This document shows, piece after piece, positions 10,191-18,775 of a DNA stretch of 64,000 nt (its first letter is position 1; each line of letters begins with the position of its first letter). Below the pieces are notes generated by a model that ran no database searches, had not been told where the DNA came from, and was given only the letters and a program-made list of their open reading frames with translations. The position numbers and the translations under genes were made by a program. Source of the stretch: Cyrtodaria siliqua (taxonomy: Eukaryota > Mollusca > Bivalvia > Adapedonta > Hiatellidae); NCBI GenBank assembly GCA_037043455.1, contig JAWPHD010000006.1:62001-126000 (forward strand). Reading direction: 5' to 3'.

Positions 10191-10204
10191 TTATATAAGA
10201 AAAA
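10191..10204 (+). promoter_or_regulatory. TATA core of the 10205 gene
   Basis: TTATATAA at 10191-10198, followed by GAAAAA, touches the ATG at 10205. It is the same octamer as in the 7860-7902 spacer. Confidence 0.5.
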
Positions 10205-10525
10205 ATGGATTTGAAAATATCAGACGATAAGATTAGTGATTATGACAAAAATAAAATAGCACAGGAAATTATGACAAAGGATGACGTAAAATGTTGTATA
10301 TGTGTTTCAGAAAGTAATTTTTTACAAACGTACGCAAAAGGTGCACAGAAAACGCCTGTAATTTCTGTGACAAAGGATGGCGTAGAATATTTTATATGTG
10401 AGCCAAGAAGGTATGTTTTACAAGACCCGATACAACGTAAAAAGAAAAACATGGAGAGTGCTGTTGTACCGGTATTGGTTGGTGCATTGGTTGGCGCGTT
10501 CTGCGGCTGGAGCGGCTGGATTTAG
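10205..10525 (+). CDS. Small protein with C-terminal hydrophobic tail
   Basis: In this intact 106-residue frame, the N-terminal 80 residues are charged and contain CCIC and a second Cys in YFICEP, so a small metal site is conceivable. Residues 85-105 are hydrophobic and Gly-rich (VPVLVGALVGAFCGWSGWI), which may be a tail anchor. The start is well supported by TTATATAA and an A-run. It ends 26 bp from the convergent ATPase gene. I do not recognise it. Confidence 0.6.
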   Translation: MDLKISDDKISDYDKNKIAQEIMTKDDVKCCICVSESNFLQTYAKGAQKTPVISVTKDGVEYFICEPRRYVLQDPIQRKKKNMESAVVPVLVGALVGAFCGWSGWI

Positions 10526-10551
10526 TTTTTTATTTTCCAAATTGGAAAAAA

Positions 10552-11175
10552 TTATTCAACCCAATAACCAGTTGGTTGGTCAGTCCTCAAAATTAACTTG
10601 GAATATTTAGTCTTTGCTAAAGCTTTTCTTATTCTGGTTCTTTTTTCCAGCGTCGGAATAACATCATTTTCTCTCAAACAATTTTCATAACTATCTCTGT
10701 CCTTGGTGTAAAACATACACAACCATTTTGCTTGCTCCCTCAAATCTTTCAATACAGAATTATATCTCTGTGAAATGACCCACACTGATTGTTTTGCGTG
10801 ACGACCAGAGAATGCCAACTCTGACAACATATCTTTTTTCTTTGTTAATTCTTTTGTGGCGGAGCAATCATCAATGATGTATAGTGTGGGCTTGCCAGCA
10901 TATTGTTTGAAAAATAAACGCAGCATTTCTTTACCGTTGCTAACAGGATTGACTATTATTATTTTTTTATCTTTTGGGTGTCTTACATCTCCTATCCAGT
11001 ATCTATTTTTATAAGCCTCGTTCCACTCTATGGTTGGGCACAATATAATTATATGTTCAAAAACTCCAACATACTCTTGTTCAAGTATGTCAAGAACAAA
11101 CTCTGTTTTGCCGCAGCCTGTCTGACCACAGATAATGGCACTGTGTGGATATTTAGGATATTTTTGTTTGTGCAA
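10552..11175 (-). CDS. A32-like genome-packaging ATPase
   Basis: The frame has 207 residues, with Walker A GQTGCGKT at residues 17-24, Walker B as LYIIDDCS at about 98-105, and downstream SGRHAKQSVWVISQRY, the pattern of the FtsK/HerA-type packaging ATPases of Polintons and related DNA viruses. It would pump element DNA into a procapsid. The frame has no ATG start: the first plausible start is TTG 11175, and the same frame runs upstream over the capsid gene 3' end without an ATG until a stop. The natural start is therefore either non-ATG or lost. It follows the capsid gene with almost no gap, so co-expression is likely. Confidence 0.92.
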   Translation of the reverse strand: MHKQKYPKYPHSAIICGQTGCGKTEFVLDILEQEYVGVFEHIIILCPTIEWNEAYKNRYWIGDVRHPKDKKIIIVNPVSNGKEMLRLFFKQYAGKPTLYIIDDCSATKELTKKKDMLSELAFSGRHAKQSVWVISQRYNSVLKDLREQAKWLCMFYTKDRDSYENCLRENDVIPTLEKRTRIRKALAKTKYSKLILRTDQPTGYWVE

Positions 11176-11176
11176 A

Positions 11177-12446
11177 CTAGTATCGTACTTCTTTAAATCT
11201 TCCGTCTTCGAAATTGATTTGCGCGTCTTGTATTATATATAGATAAATATTTAAAGGTTGATTTGCATCTGCTTTTTTATTTATTAGTATCGTTATGCCT
11301 TCACTGCCGTTTTCTATTTTTCTTCCACTGCCGTATAATAAATTGTCATCACATGTTCTAAGGTCAAGCCACAAAGCGTATGATTTTGTTAGATAGGTCT
11401 CAAGAGAAACATTGGTAAAGTTTAAGTCCCTCGCCACTATTTCTGTCACTTTGTTTCTTTTTGATGTTAAGGCAAAATATTTGTTGATTTCATCCCAATG
11501 TTGATATGCCCTCATGCCCTGACTATACAACTGATTTGGTACGCCCTTTATTGTCATTTCAACCTTTTCAATCTTTGGGTTGTAAAAGGATTCCGTGTCT
11601 GTTCTTTCTGGGTCTTCAAACAGCATTAGAATACCTTTCATGCTCCGTGCTGGTACATTAATGTTGATATTCCAAAGGGTATCAGATTTTTTTGCTATTA
11701 GTTTTCTATGTCGCAAGATACGATCATACATAAATACTATATTACCATTCATTTGCTGTCTTATTTGTCTGGCTAATTCAACATCACTAACCATGTCAAA
11801 TTCCAAGCAGATATTTTTTATTACATAAGATGCATCAGCATCACTGCTTTTGTTAACTTTGTTATAATCGTTTAACGTTAATTCATATTCTAGCCTATCA
11901 CCAAGCCCCGCTTGATAAAATGGCATATGACTTTCTAACATTTCAAAGTCCAGTGGAATACAAAATCTATTTCCATAAGCTGCTGCTATAGCTTCATCTT
12001 CGGTGTCTGAGGAAGCATCTCCCGCACTAACTCTATGTTTTAACATGTTTGCTTTACCAATACCTTGGTAAGCTATGTTTACTCGTTCGGTAGGGCTTTT
12101 CCATAAATCTACATAACTGTGATATATATCACTGTCATCTATTGACATGACTTCATTGCCACTTATTCTTATTGTCATTTTTTTTCACAATTGCTCTACC
12201 CAGATTCTGGTATAGAGTAGCGTTGGCGTCTGTTCTGCTTTTAAGTTCTATTTCAAAGGCAAGACGAGCAGTACGTGGAACTATTACATCATTAGTACTT
12301 AGATTTGGAAATCTCACAAGCAGTTGCTGGTTTTGGTCTATTGTTGATGGATTATTAGTTATTACTACACTTGTGCGAATGCCCTTGGCACCATGAGGTT
12401 CTCTTAGTTTTCTATGAGGGTTGAGTTTGTTTCCGTAAGCTGACAT
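11177..12446 (-). pseudogene. Probable major capsid protein, frameshifted
   Basis: Two overlapping minus-strand frames make one gene: 12446-12153 (97 codons, start MSAYGNKL) and 12178-11177 (333 codons). The switch is at an A8 run (8 T on the plus strand, 12178-12185). One extra A relative to an open gene would explain it. Features include beta-rich segments such as LLVRFPNL and TARLAFEIEL, then SDTLWNININVPARSMKGI, FYNPKIEKVEMTIKGV and QLYSQGMRAYQHWDE. Together, about 420-430 residues, these suit the double jelly-roll major capsid protein of Polintons. It would form the capsid shell. The ATPase follows directly and the 12496 gene is divergent. Without a structure prediction the fold call is inference. 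Confidence 0.78.
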
Positions 12447-12495
12447 TGTTTTTATTTTTTTTAAATATATTTTTTAAAATTAAATAAAATAAACA
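12447..12495. promoter_or_regulatory. Divergent promoter, capsid / 12496 gene
   Basis: A 49-bp spacer made almost entirely of A and T holds AAATATATTTTTTAAAA (12465-12478) between two ATGs. It matches the other head-to-head spacers in the element. Confidence 0.55.
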
Positions 12496-13401
12496 ATGGC
12501 TGAGGGTGGATATGACAATCCTATGTTTGATCCAGATGATTATCATAAATATTATGATGATGATTTACCAATGGTGCCTGATGAGCCTGTTCAAAGAAGT
12601 CTTCTTAATCAAAGCGACCATATTGCTGAACTCAGGGGAGAGCTGGCAGAAGCCACACTTGAAATATACAAGAAAAATCTTGTAAAATCCTTTTATAATG
12701 AAATAGAAAAACGATATAAGATGGCACCGGACAAAATGGATTATGACCAGTTTAAAGTATCAGATGATGGTAAAACATTATACTGGGTTGTTGGTGATAA
12801 AGAAATAAGAATAACTGCCAAGCAAGGTTCTTTTACATTTCTTGCTCTTGGTTCTTTGGCAGGTGAATATAACAGGGTTATTGGCTCTGGGGGAACAAGG
12901 GGAACAATGGCGGTAAGACAATTTTTAAATTTGTCAGAGTATGACAGTAAAACAAAATTATCACAAAAAGCTCGACAAGCATTGGAGAGCACAAGAAACG
13001 ATTTACCAGATAATGTGGATGCTATTCCATTACAAGATTTATCACATATTATGGATAACATAGAGACATCAATGGATATCATAGAGGAGGCATTAATTTA
13101 TGACTGGGGTGTGGATGAGCGTCCTGATGTTTCAACACAAACAAATATAGACAAGCGTGAAATGGATGGAATAGTAAAAGCGATGACAACTGTCAAGGAA
13201 GAACTCACCAATAACTTGGCAAAACTCACACAACTTGATAAAGACATAACAAGAGTAAAACAAAAGTTAGAACAAGCTAAGACTGACGATGATGAATTCC
13301 AAATAAAAAGAATTAGCGATCGCATCAAAGACCTTGAAGTTGAGAGAGGTGCAAGGATGGATGTTATCAATGAAAACAGAGAAGCTTTTCGTAACAAGTA
13401 A
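12496..13401 (+). CDS. Coiled-coil protein, possible structural or internal protein
   Basis: This is the longest fully intact gene of the element after the capsid, with 301 residues. The N-terminus is acidic and aromatic (GGYDNPMFDPDDYHKYYDDD), then a mixed domain with VSDDGKTLYWVVGDKEIRI that looks like a beta hairpin pair, a Gly-rich loop (IGSGGTRGTMAV), and from residue 225 a long charged coiled coil. ATG 12496 has the promoter spacer directly upstream. The next gene begins 26 bp downstream on the same strand. No family name is recognised; a virion-internal or assembly role is inferred from the neighbours. Confidence 0.78.
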   Translation: MAEGGYDNPMFDPDDYHKYYDDDLPMVPDEPVQRSLLNQSDHIAELRGELAEATLEIYKKNLVKSFYNEIEKRYKMAPDKMDYDQFKVSDDGKTLYWVVGDKEIRITAKQGSFTFLALGSLAGEYNRVIGSGGTRGTMAVRQFLNLSEYDSKTKLSQKARQALESTRNDLPDNVDAIPLQDLSHIMDNIETSMDIIEEALIYDWGVDERPDVSTQTNIDKREMDGIVKAMTTVKEELTNNLAKLTQLDKDITRVKQKLEQAKTDDDEFQIKRISDRIKDLEVERGARMDVINENREAFRNK

Positions 13402-13427
13402 GCAGGATAAAAGAGACAATAAACAAA

Positions 13428-13839
13428 ATGTTAAACGAGGATACAACTCTTGGTGAGAGGATCAAAACCTTGTTCAGGGAGCAAGGTATTACTATTGTTA
13501 GTATTTTAACTGCATTTGGTATGATTCTTGGGGTGATAATTAATTCTATTATTCCCACATCAAGTGCTGCGCCAACTCCAACTCCAAAGCCTGATCCATC
13601 AAGTGTCAAGGACTGGATAAAAAAAAACACTAAGTAATCTTGGTAAACTTCTTGCCAACATAGCTGGTAAAGCTGCTGCAGCACTTCCAGGAGTTATTGG
13701 TGCAATAGTATCATGGCTTTTATCTGCAACAGGTAATGTTATTAATTGGTTTGGTAACAATCTGTGGGCTTTGCTTATGTTTGTTTCGGGGTTGTTATAT
13801 GTGGCAGCCAAAGAGTGGTTCAGTAAATCTCGTAAATAA
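13428..13839 (+). pseudogene. Small membrane protein gene, frameshifted at an A9 run
   Basis: The first frame (13428-13637, 69 codons) has a membrane segment GITIVSILTAFGMILGVII and a Pro-rich linker, and stops soon after an A9 run at 13619-13627. In the next frame coding-like sequence resumes at once (GKLLANIAGKAAAALPG, then a second hydrophobic segment LWALLMFVSGLLYVAA) up to TAA 13837-13839. One base too many in the A run explains the break. The natural product would be about 136 residues with two or three hydrophobic segments. The 3' end overlaps the convergent gene by 20 bp. The function is unknown. Confidence 0.7.
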
Positions 13840-15074
13840 GTAATGCAGCAAGACCTATTACTATGGTACCAACAATTATAGTTGTTTTGTTATCTTCATG
13901 TTCAATCGCTATTTTTTGTATTTCTGGTGGAATATGCTCCACAGTTTTATGTGTTGATGATTTATTAAAGTCCGGCAGAAATTTCTTTGTTGTGGTGCCT
14001 TGAAAAGTCTGAACACTTTTTGGTGGTACTGTTTTTATATTTACATCATTATTCAATCCTAATGCTTGTGCATCAATTGCTATTACAATTTCATTATTGT
14101 AGTCTTGTATTGTTCCAATTCTTAATTCCATGTCACTCGGAGACATGTACAATCCACTTCCATAGACAAAATTTACTTTACTTCTTGCATATTTTAGGGT
14201 GTTTTTCATATCTTGAAATTTGACTGGGCAGGTCGATGGGGCTATTTATTGCGTGCCAGAAATTGTTTTTGAGCATCAAATCCGTTCCAGTTCCAAGTAT
14301 ATCTGTTCTTGTTTGTGATTGCGAGCCAAGGATTGCCCAGCAGTATGTTCTTATGCTGTCATTGATGCGTTCTACTCCTGCTCTTGTGAAACCCGCAGAA
14401 TCATCTAGTATAAAAGTAGGCCAGCTGTTGTCAGCCTCAGATCCTTGTGCAATGTAATCAATGTGATATGTTTTATCGCTCTCATAGACTGTAAAACTCA
14501 TCGTTTTGTTGTCGTATACAACATTTATCAAAGGATGATAACCAATATTTGTCCAGTAATTATAAATTGTTCCTAGACCATCATTATAGCTTTGTTTCTG
14601 TCTCCAGTCCGAATTTAAGTCAACGTTAAACTCCTTGCATATTCTCTCGTATGCGTTTCGGTTATATGTGTTATTAAACGCATTCCAATTTGAGTCTTGC
14701 GGCATTGCTACACTCATCTAAAATAATATTCTTCTGACTTGGTAATAGACATGAAATCGAAATAACGAACCAACCAGAGCATCAGCTTTTAGATGATTGT
14801 TGAAATCAATACCATATCCAGTTGTCGCACACCAAATAGCAAAATTCAACTGGTTTTGCCAAAATGACATCCAATCTGTTCCCCAGCTTTGGACTATAGC
14901 ATCTGATTTGACGTATGGACGTTTGTATTTTTCAAAGACATTGGAAAATGATGCTTTAAAGCCTTTACCGTCTGATGTAATGACTATGTTTTGATTTATT
15001 ATATCTAACACTTTTTTGATGAAAGTATTTGAATAGTGAGCATCTGGGTTATATTTGAATTCTTTAGAAATCAT
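13820..15074 (-). pseudogene. Large Polinton structural-type gene, one stop and one frameshift
   Basis: Three successive minus-strand pieces read as one gene. Piece 1 is 15074-14718 (start MISKEFKYN; QLNFAIWCATTGYGIDF near its end). Piece 2 is 14717-14178, in the same frame, separated only by TAG 14720-14718 and followed at once by ATG. Piece 3 is 14209-13820, reached by a one-base shift near 14200 in an A run. Piece 3 carries GSGLYMSPSDMELRIGT and a C-terminal membrane segment, TTIIVGTIVIGLAALLIY. The intact length would be about 415 residues. Its length and beta-rich middle suit a virion protein, but I cannot assign it to capsid, penton or fibre. It is divergent from the 15113 gene. Confidence 0.68.
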
Positions 15075-15112
15075 TTTATTTGTATTTTTTATATATATAT
15101 ATATCAAAAAAA
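15075..15112. promoter_or_regulatory. Divergent promoter, 38 bp
   Basis: ATATATATATATAT at 15091-15104 sits between two start codons facing away from each other, and an A7 run touches the plus ATG at 15113. It is the shortest of the divergent spacers. Confidence 0.55.
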
Positions 15113-15757
15113 ATGTTTCATACAATTTCAAACATAGACAACTCTATTAACTTACAACAGTATATCGATAATAGAGATGGAACTAAGCGCGTTGGATTAA
15201 AAAGTTTTACATACACTATCGGTTGGTATAATATTAATCATGAAGTCATAAAGATGAAAACCCCAGATGAAACGCATCATTTACCAGACGGACTCTATAA
15301 CATTCAACATTTGGCAGACATATTTAACTAAATAAATACAAATATTAGACTATCCGCTAATGATCAAAATGGTATAGCCTCTTTAAAGACGCTAACAGAG
15401 ACACGATTATCAAGCGGTCTTTCAAAAATGCTGGGATTCAAGGACAGGAAATGGTTGACAGATATTCATAGTGGACAACAATCAATTGATTTAGCTCCTT
15501 ATAAACAGCTATATGTTCATCTAAAACAAGTTAATACGAAAAATAATTATTTTAATGGCGCGCCAAGCACTATTATAGGGGTTATACCTGTAGTAACTAA
15601 GAAGTTTGGAGATACAGTATATACACGTTTTTATCCTGAATATCACTGTCTTACAAATGGTGCAATTACTGAATTGAAAATAGAAGTCAGAGATGAGCAT
15701 GGCAACAAAAAAGATAATCACGGTTTGCCTATGAGTTGTGTTTTAGAAATTTTTTAA
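15113..15757 (+). pseudogene. Probable minor capsid (penton-like) protein, one in-frame stop
   Basis: ATG 15113 (MFHTISNID) opens 72 codons to TAA 15329-15331. The same frame continues for 142 codons to TAA 15755-15757. The whole would be about 214 residues. The second half is beta-rich and ends with an alternating pattern (ITELKIEVRDEHGNK, then LPMSCVLEI), which fits the single jelly-roll minor capsid protein of Polintons. The length and fold are compatible, but the call rests on pattern, not on a match I could compute. The A-run-to-ATG start decides against the upstream ATG at 15080. Confidence 0.62.
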
Positions 15758-15781
15758 ATATATATTTTTATAAAAAAAAAA

Positions 15782-16414
15782 AAGAGTATATTTGGACCAA
15801 GAGACACTGATATAGAATACTTAGAAACTGAGATAGGACACTTAAGGACTGTGGCCACTGATGTTTTAGATTTATATGATCAAGTTGGGTCTATTAATAA
15901 CCGTTTTAAACGATTAAAAGATAGAGTTGATAATCTTAAATATGGGATTATAACAATATTTGCGGAGGCTAAGGGTCCACTTGTATTGAATAGAATACTC
16001 TCATTTGGTAACGGTGGAGCAGAAACAAATGTGGGGCATGTAATGACACGCCGTGGTCGTATTATGGGAATAGGTTTAGCAAGTGAACGATTAGTTGGTG
16101 ACGTATCTCTAATAGTTTCTGTTAATGGTGTTGAACAACCAAATTATGGCACAACGCTTCACATCATCCCACGCAACCACGATAACTTTAATAGTCCTTT
16201 AGATATTGGTGCTGGTTCTGTTATTAACTTTGTATGCAAGACTGCCAACGCTACCGCTATAAATACGGTGGTGTCATTATTAATTGAATTAATTTTTTAT
16301 TTAATAATAAAAAAATTAAGCAACCGACAGCACCAAGTATATATCCTGAGTTGCCAGTGGAAGACGGACAAAATTATAGATTACAAAAGATTTCTGAGAT
16401 TGAAAAAAAGTTAA
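15782..16414 (+). CDS. Fibre-like protein: coiled coil plus beta head, start codon doubtful
   Basis: The open frame runs from before 15782 to TAA 16412-16414. Coding-like sequence starts right after a long A run, where the codon at 15782 is AAG instead of the expected ATG. The next in-frame alternative is GTG at 15851. The N-terminal 55 residues form heptad-like coiled coil (IEYLETEIGHLR, DLYDQVGSINNRFKRLKDR), followed by a beta-rich, Gly/Asn-rich domain (VGDVSLIVSVNGVEQPNYG, DIGAGSVINFV). This architecture resembles trimeric fibre or spike proteins. The last 40 or so residues overlap the next gene in another frame and are probably read-through after a lost stop or a shift near 16285. Confidence 0.58.
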   Translation, partial: KSIFGPRDTDIEYLETEIGHLRTVATDVLDLYDQVGSINNRFKRLKDRVDNLKYGIITIFAEAKGPLVLNRILSFGNGGAETNVGHVMTRRGRIMGIGLASERLVGDVSLIVSVNGVEQPNYGTTLHIIPRNHDNFNSPLDIGAGSVINFVCKTANATAINTVVSLLIELIFYLIIKKLSNRQHQVYILSCQWKTDKIIDYKRFLRLKKS

Positions 16415-16892
16415 TTACAGAGCGAGACACACGCAAGTCTCTTTATAAAAAATATAAACGTGGTATTAATATCACAGATGGAATTGACACTACCTTGATA
16501 TCTGCAGGTGTTATTATGGCCGGGATTGGATTTGTTGTTCCAGTTTTGTTACCTTTGGAAATAGCAGCAATAGTATGTGGAGCTACAGGTGTTTGTATTA
16601 ATTTTATCAGACGCAAGCTTAATGCAAAAGCTAAAAAACATCATGAAATAAAAACTTTGGCGGAGTCCAAGTTAAATAGAAAAAGCAGTTAATATCAAAA
16701 GCGTTGAGTGATGCACAAATATCTGAGCAAGAGTTTAAGTTGATTTTAGATGAGTTGGAAAAATACTATAAGTTGAAACAGGACATCAAACAAAAGAAAC
16801 TTGAAATTAGTGAAGTTCAAAAAAAAGAACTAGTGGAGCAGGGAAGAAAGAAAGCAATGGCAACCTTACAAAAAAGTCTAAAAAGTGTGTGA
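16321..16892 (+). pseudogene. Membrane plus coiled-coil protein gene, frameshifted
   Basis: Frame 1 (to TAA 16690-16692) encodes a charged N-terminus, two hydrophobic segments (LISAGVIMAGIGFVVPVLL and IAAIVCGATGVCINFI) and a basic tail. Coding-like sequence then continues in another frame from about 16693 (ALSDAQISEQEFKLILDEL) with a helical, highly charged C-terminus, ending at TGA 16890-16892. A one-base shift between 16680 and 16695 joins them. No ATG is visible at the natural start: the frame opens near 16306 after an A run, so the start may be lost. The function is unknown. Confidence 0.62.
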
Positions 16893-17052
16893 TTAATTGT
16901 TTTAGTAGTGTGTTTGAGTATGATCCACCCCCTTTGTATTCAAGGTCAGAGAATTGTTGATTTGTGTGTAATTTTGATAACAAATCAACAAAATTGTTTT
17001 GTATTAAAAAGCATTTTATATTTTTGGGAGTGTAATTTTGATAACTATTAAA
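16893..17052. other. Polinton 3' non-coding spacer
   Basis: This AT-rich sequence has two imperfect copies of GTGTGTAATTTTGATAAC / GAGTGTAATTTTGATAAC. No gene is visible. Confidence 0.45.
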
Positions 17053-18494
17053 AACAAGAGGCCCAAGAGGGCCTGTGAACGCTCTACTGGCTGTTATACC
17101 ATTGATGAATCGAGTCGTACTACATGGTGTCTAGAGTGTACACAAGGTTTTTCAAGTATTTGACCTAGTGACCTAGTTTTTGACCCCATGGGACCCATTT
17201 TCGAACTTGACCAAAATATAATTAAGACAACATTTCGACAAAGTTTCATCAAGATCGGGTCAGAAATATGGCCTCTAGAGTGTACTAGTGACCTAGTTTT
17301 TTACCCTGTGTGACCCTAGTTTTTGACCCATTTTCGAACTTTAGCAAGCTATAATTGAGACAAATATTCTGACAAAATTGCATCAAGATCGGGTAAAAAA
17401 TATGGCCTCTTGAGTGTACACACGGTTTTTCCAAAGTTTGACCTAGTGACCTAGTTTTTAACACCATGTGACCCATTTTTGAACTTGACCAAAATATAAT
17501 TAAGACAAACATTTTGACAAAGAGTGTACACAAGGTTTTTCTAATATTTGACCTAGTGACCTAGTTTTTAACCTCATGTGACCCATTTACAAACTTGGCC
17601 AAGATATAATTAAGACAAACATTCTGACAAAGTTGCATCAAGCTCGGGTCAAAAATATGGCCTCTAGAGTGTACACAAGGTTTTTCCAATATTTGACCTA
17701 GTGACCTAGTTTTTGACCCCACATGACCCATTTTCGAACTTGACCGAGATTTCATTGAGACAAACAATTAAGATAAACATTCTGACAAAGTTGCATCAAG
17801 CTCGGGTCAAAAATATGGCCTCTAGAGTGTACACAAGGTTTTTTCCAATATTTGACCTAGTGACCTAGTTTTTAACTTCATGTGACCCATTTTCGAACTT
17901 GATCAAGATATAATTAAGATAAACAATTTGACAAAGTTTCATCAAGATTGGGTAACAAATATGACCTCTAGAGTGTACACAAGTTTTTTCAAGTATTTGA
18001 CCTAGTGACCTAGTTTTTGACCCCATATGACCCATTTTTGAACTTGACCGAGATTTCATTAAGACAAACATTCTGACAAAGTTTCATCAAGATCAGGTCA
18101 AAAATATGGCCTCTAGATTGTACACACGGTTTTTCCAAAGTTTGACCTAGTGACCTAGTTTTTAACACCATGTGACCCATTTTTGAACTTGACCAAGATA
18201 TAATTAAGACAAACATTTTGACAAAGTTTCATGAAGATTGGGTCAGAAATACGGCTTCTAGAGTGTACACAAGGTTTTTCAAGTATTTGACCTAGTGACC
18301 TAGTTTTTGCCCCCACATGACCCATTTTCGAACTTGACCGAGATTTCATTGAGACAAACATTCTGACAAAGTTTCATGATGATTGCATCAGAAATGTGGC
18401 CTCTAGAGTGTACACAAGCAAAAGTTAACGGACGACGGACGACGGACAACACACCATCCCATAAGCTCTGCTGGCCCTTGGCCAGTAGAGCTAA
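17053..18494 (-). mobile_element. Family A hairpin-capped repeat inside the Polinton
   Basis: On the minus strand the element starts at 18494 with the hairpin AGCTCTACTGGCC / GGCCAGCAGAGCT and a CGTCCGTCGTCCG stretch. It runs through about nine units of roughly 145 bp (each with ACCTAGTGACCTAG and GTGTACACAAGG) and ends near 17053 with the GGCCC-TCTT-GGGCC hairpin plus TCTTGTT. Its 5' edge abuts the right terminal repeat. The 68-codon minus-strand frames in each unit are by-products of the tandem repeat. The element is probably non-autonomous. Confidence 0.85.
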
Positions 18495-18770
18495 AAATTA
18501 AACTTTGGTTCTTCAGTACCATCTTTTTAAAAAAGTTTGTTAACCTAAGTTTTGATGTTTAACCTCTATTTTATAATAAAATTTAAACACCTAAATTTAA
18601 AACATTTTCACAATTCAAGTTTAAATGGTTTGGTTATTTAGCGCCTTGGACATGCTAAATAACCAGTTAAATTGACTTCATTTCAGTAAAACTGAACATT
18701 TTGTGTGGTGGTTTTAGATTATTTGGGGTGATTTTGGTTGTGGCCCAGAACCCCCAAATAACATATATAT
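18495..18770. repeat. Polinton right terminal inverted repeat
   Basis: This is the reverse complement of 2205-2464 plus 2771-2790, ending AACATATATAT. It carries the unoccupied form of the SINE target. Differences from the left copy are about six in the hand alignment. Confidence 0.88.
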
Positions 18771-18775
18771 GTTTT
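18770..18775. repeat. Polinton target-site duplication, right
   Basis: TGTTTT here matches 2199-2204. The flank then continues the interrupted family A core unit (CATTGCCGCCAGTCATCC). Confidence 0.6.

Larger units (their letters stand above)
2205..18770. mobile_element. Polinton/Maverick element, complete but decayed
   Basis: A 16.6 kb unit is bounded by inverted repeats of about 276-280 bp and short target duplications. It carries the defining Polinton set: protein-primed family B DNA polymerase, retrovirus-like integrase, A32-like packaging ATPase and capsid-type proteins, plus small conserved accessory genes. Polintons replicate with their own polymerase, insert through the integrase, and are thought to be able to form virions. 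Here ten in-frame stops and five frameshifts hit the zinc-ribbon, polymerase, integrase, capsid and other genes, so the copy is not functional as read. It was inserted into a family A repeat and has itself received a SINE (2465-2757) and a family A element (17053-18494). The termini begin ATATATAT rather than the AG start reported for many Polintons. Confidence 0.93.

Noticed and set aside
17285..18361. Series of similar 68-82-codon minus-strand ORFs, looking like a gene family
   Set aside because: Each is the same frame of a 145-bp tandem unit in a non-coding family A element.
2205..18770. Alternative genetic code (TAA/TAG read as an amino acid) in the Polinton
   Set aside because: The in-frame stops lie in contexts that call for different residues, one is TGA, real gene ends also use TAA and TAG, and frameshifts occur as well. 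Ordinary decay is simpler.
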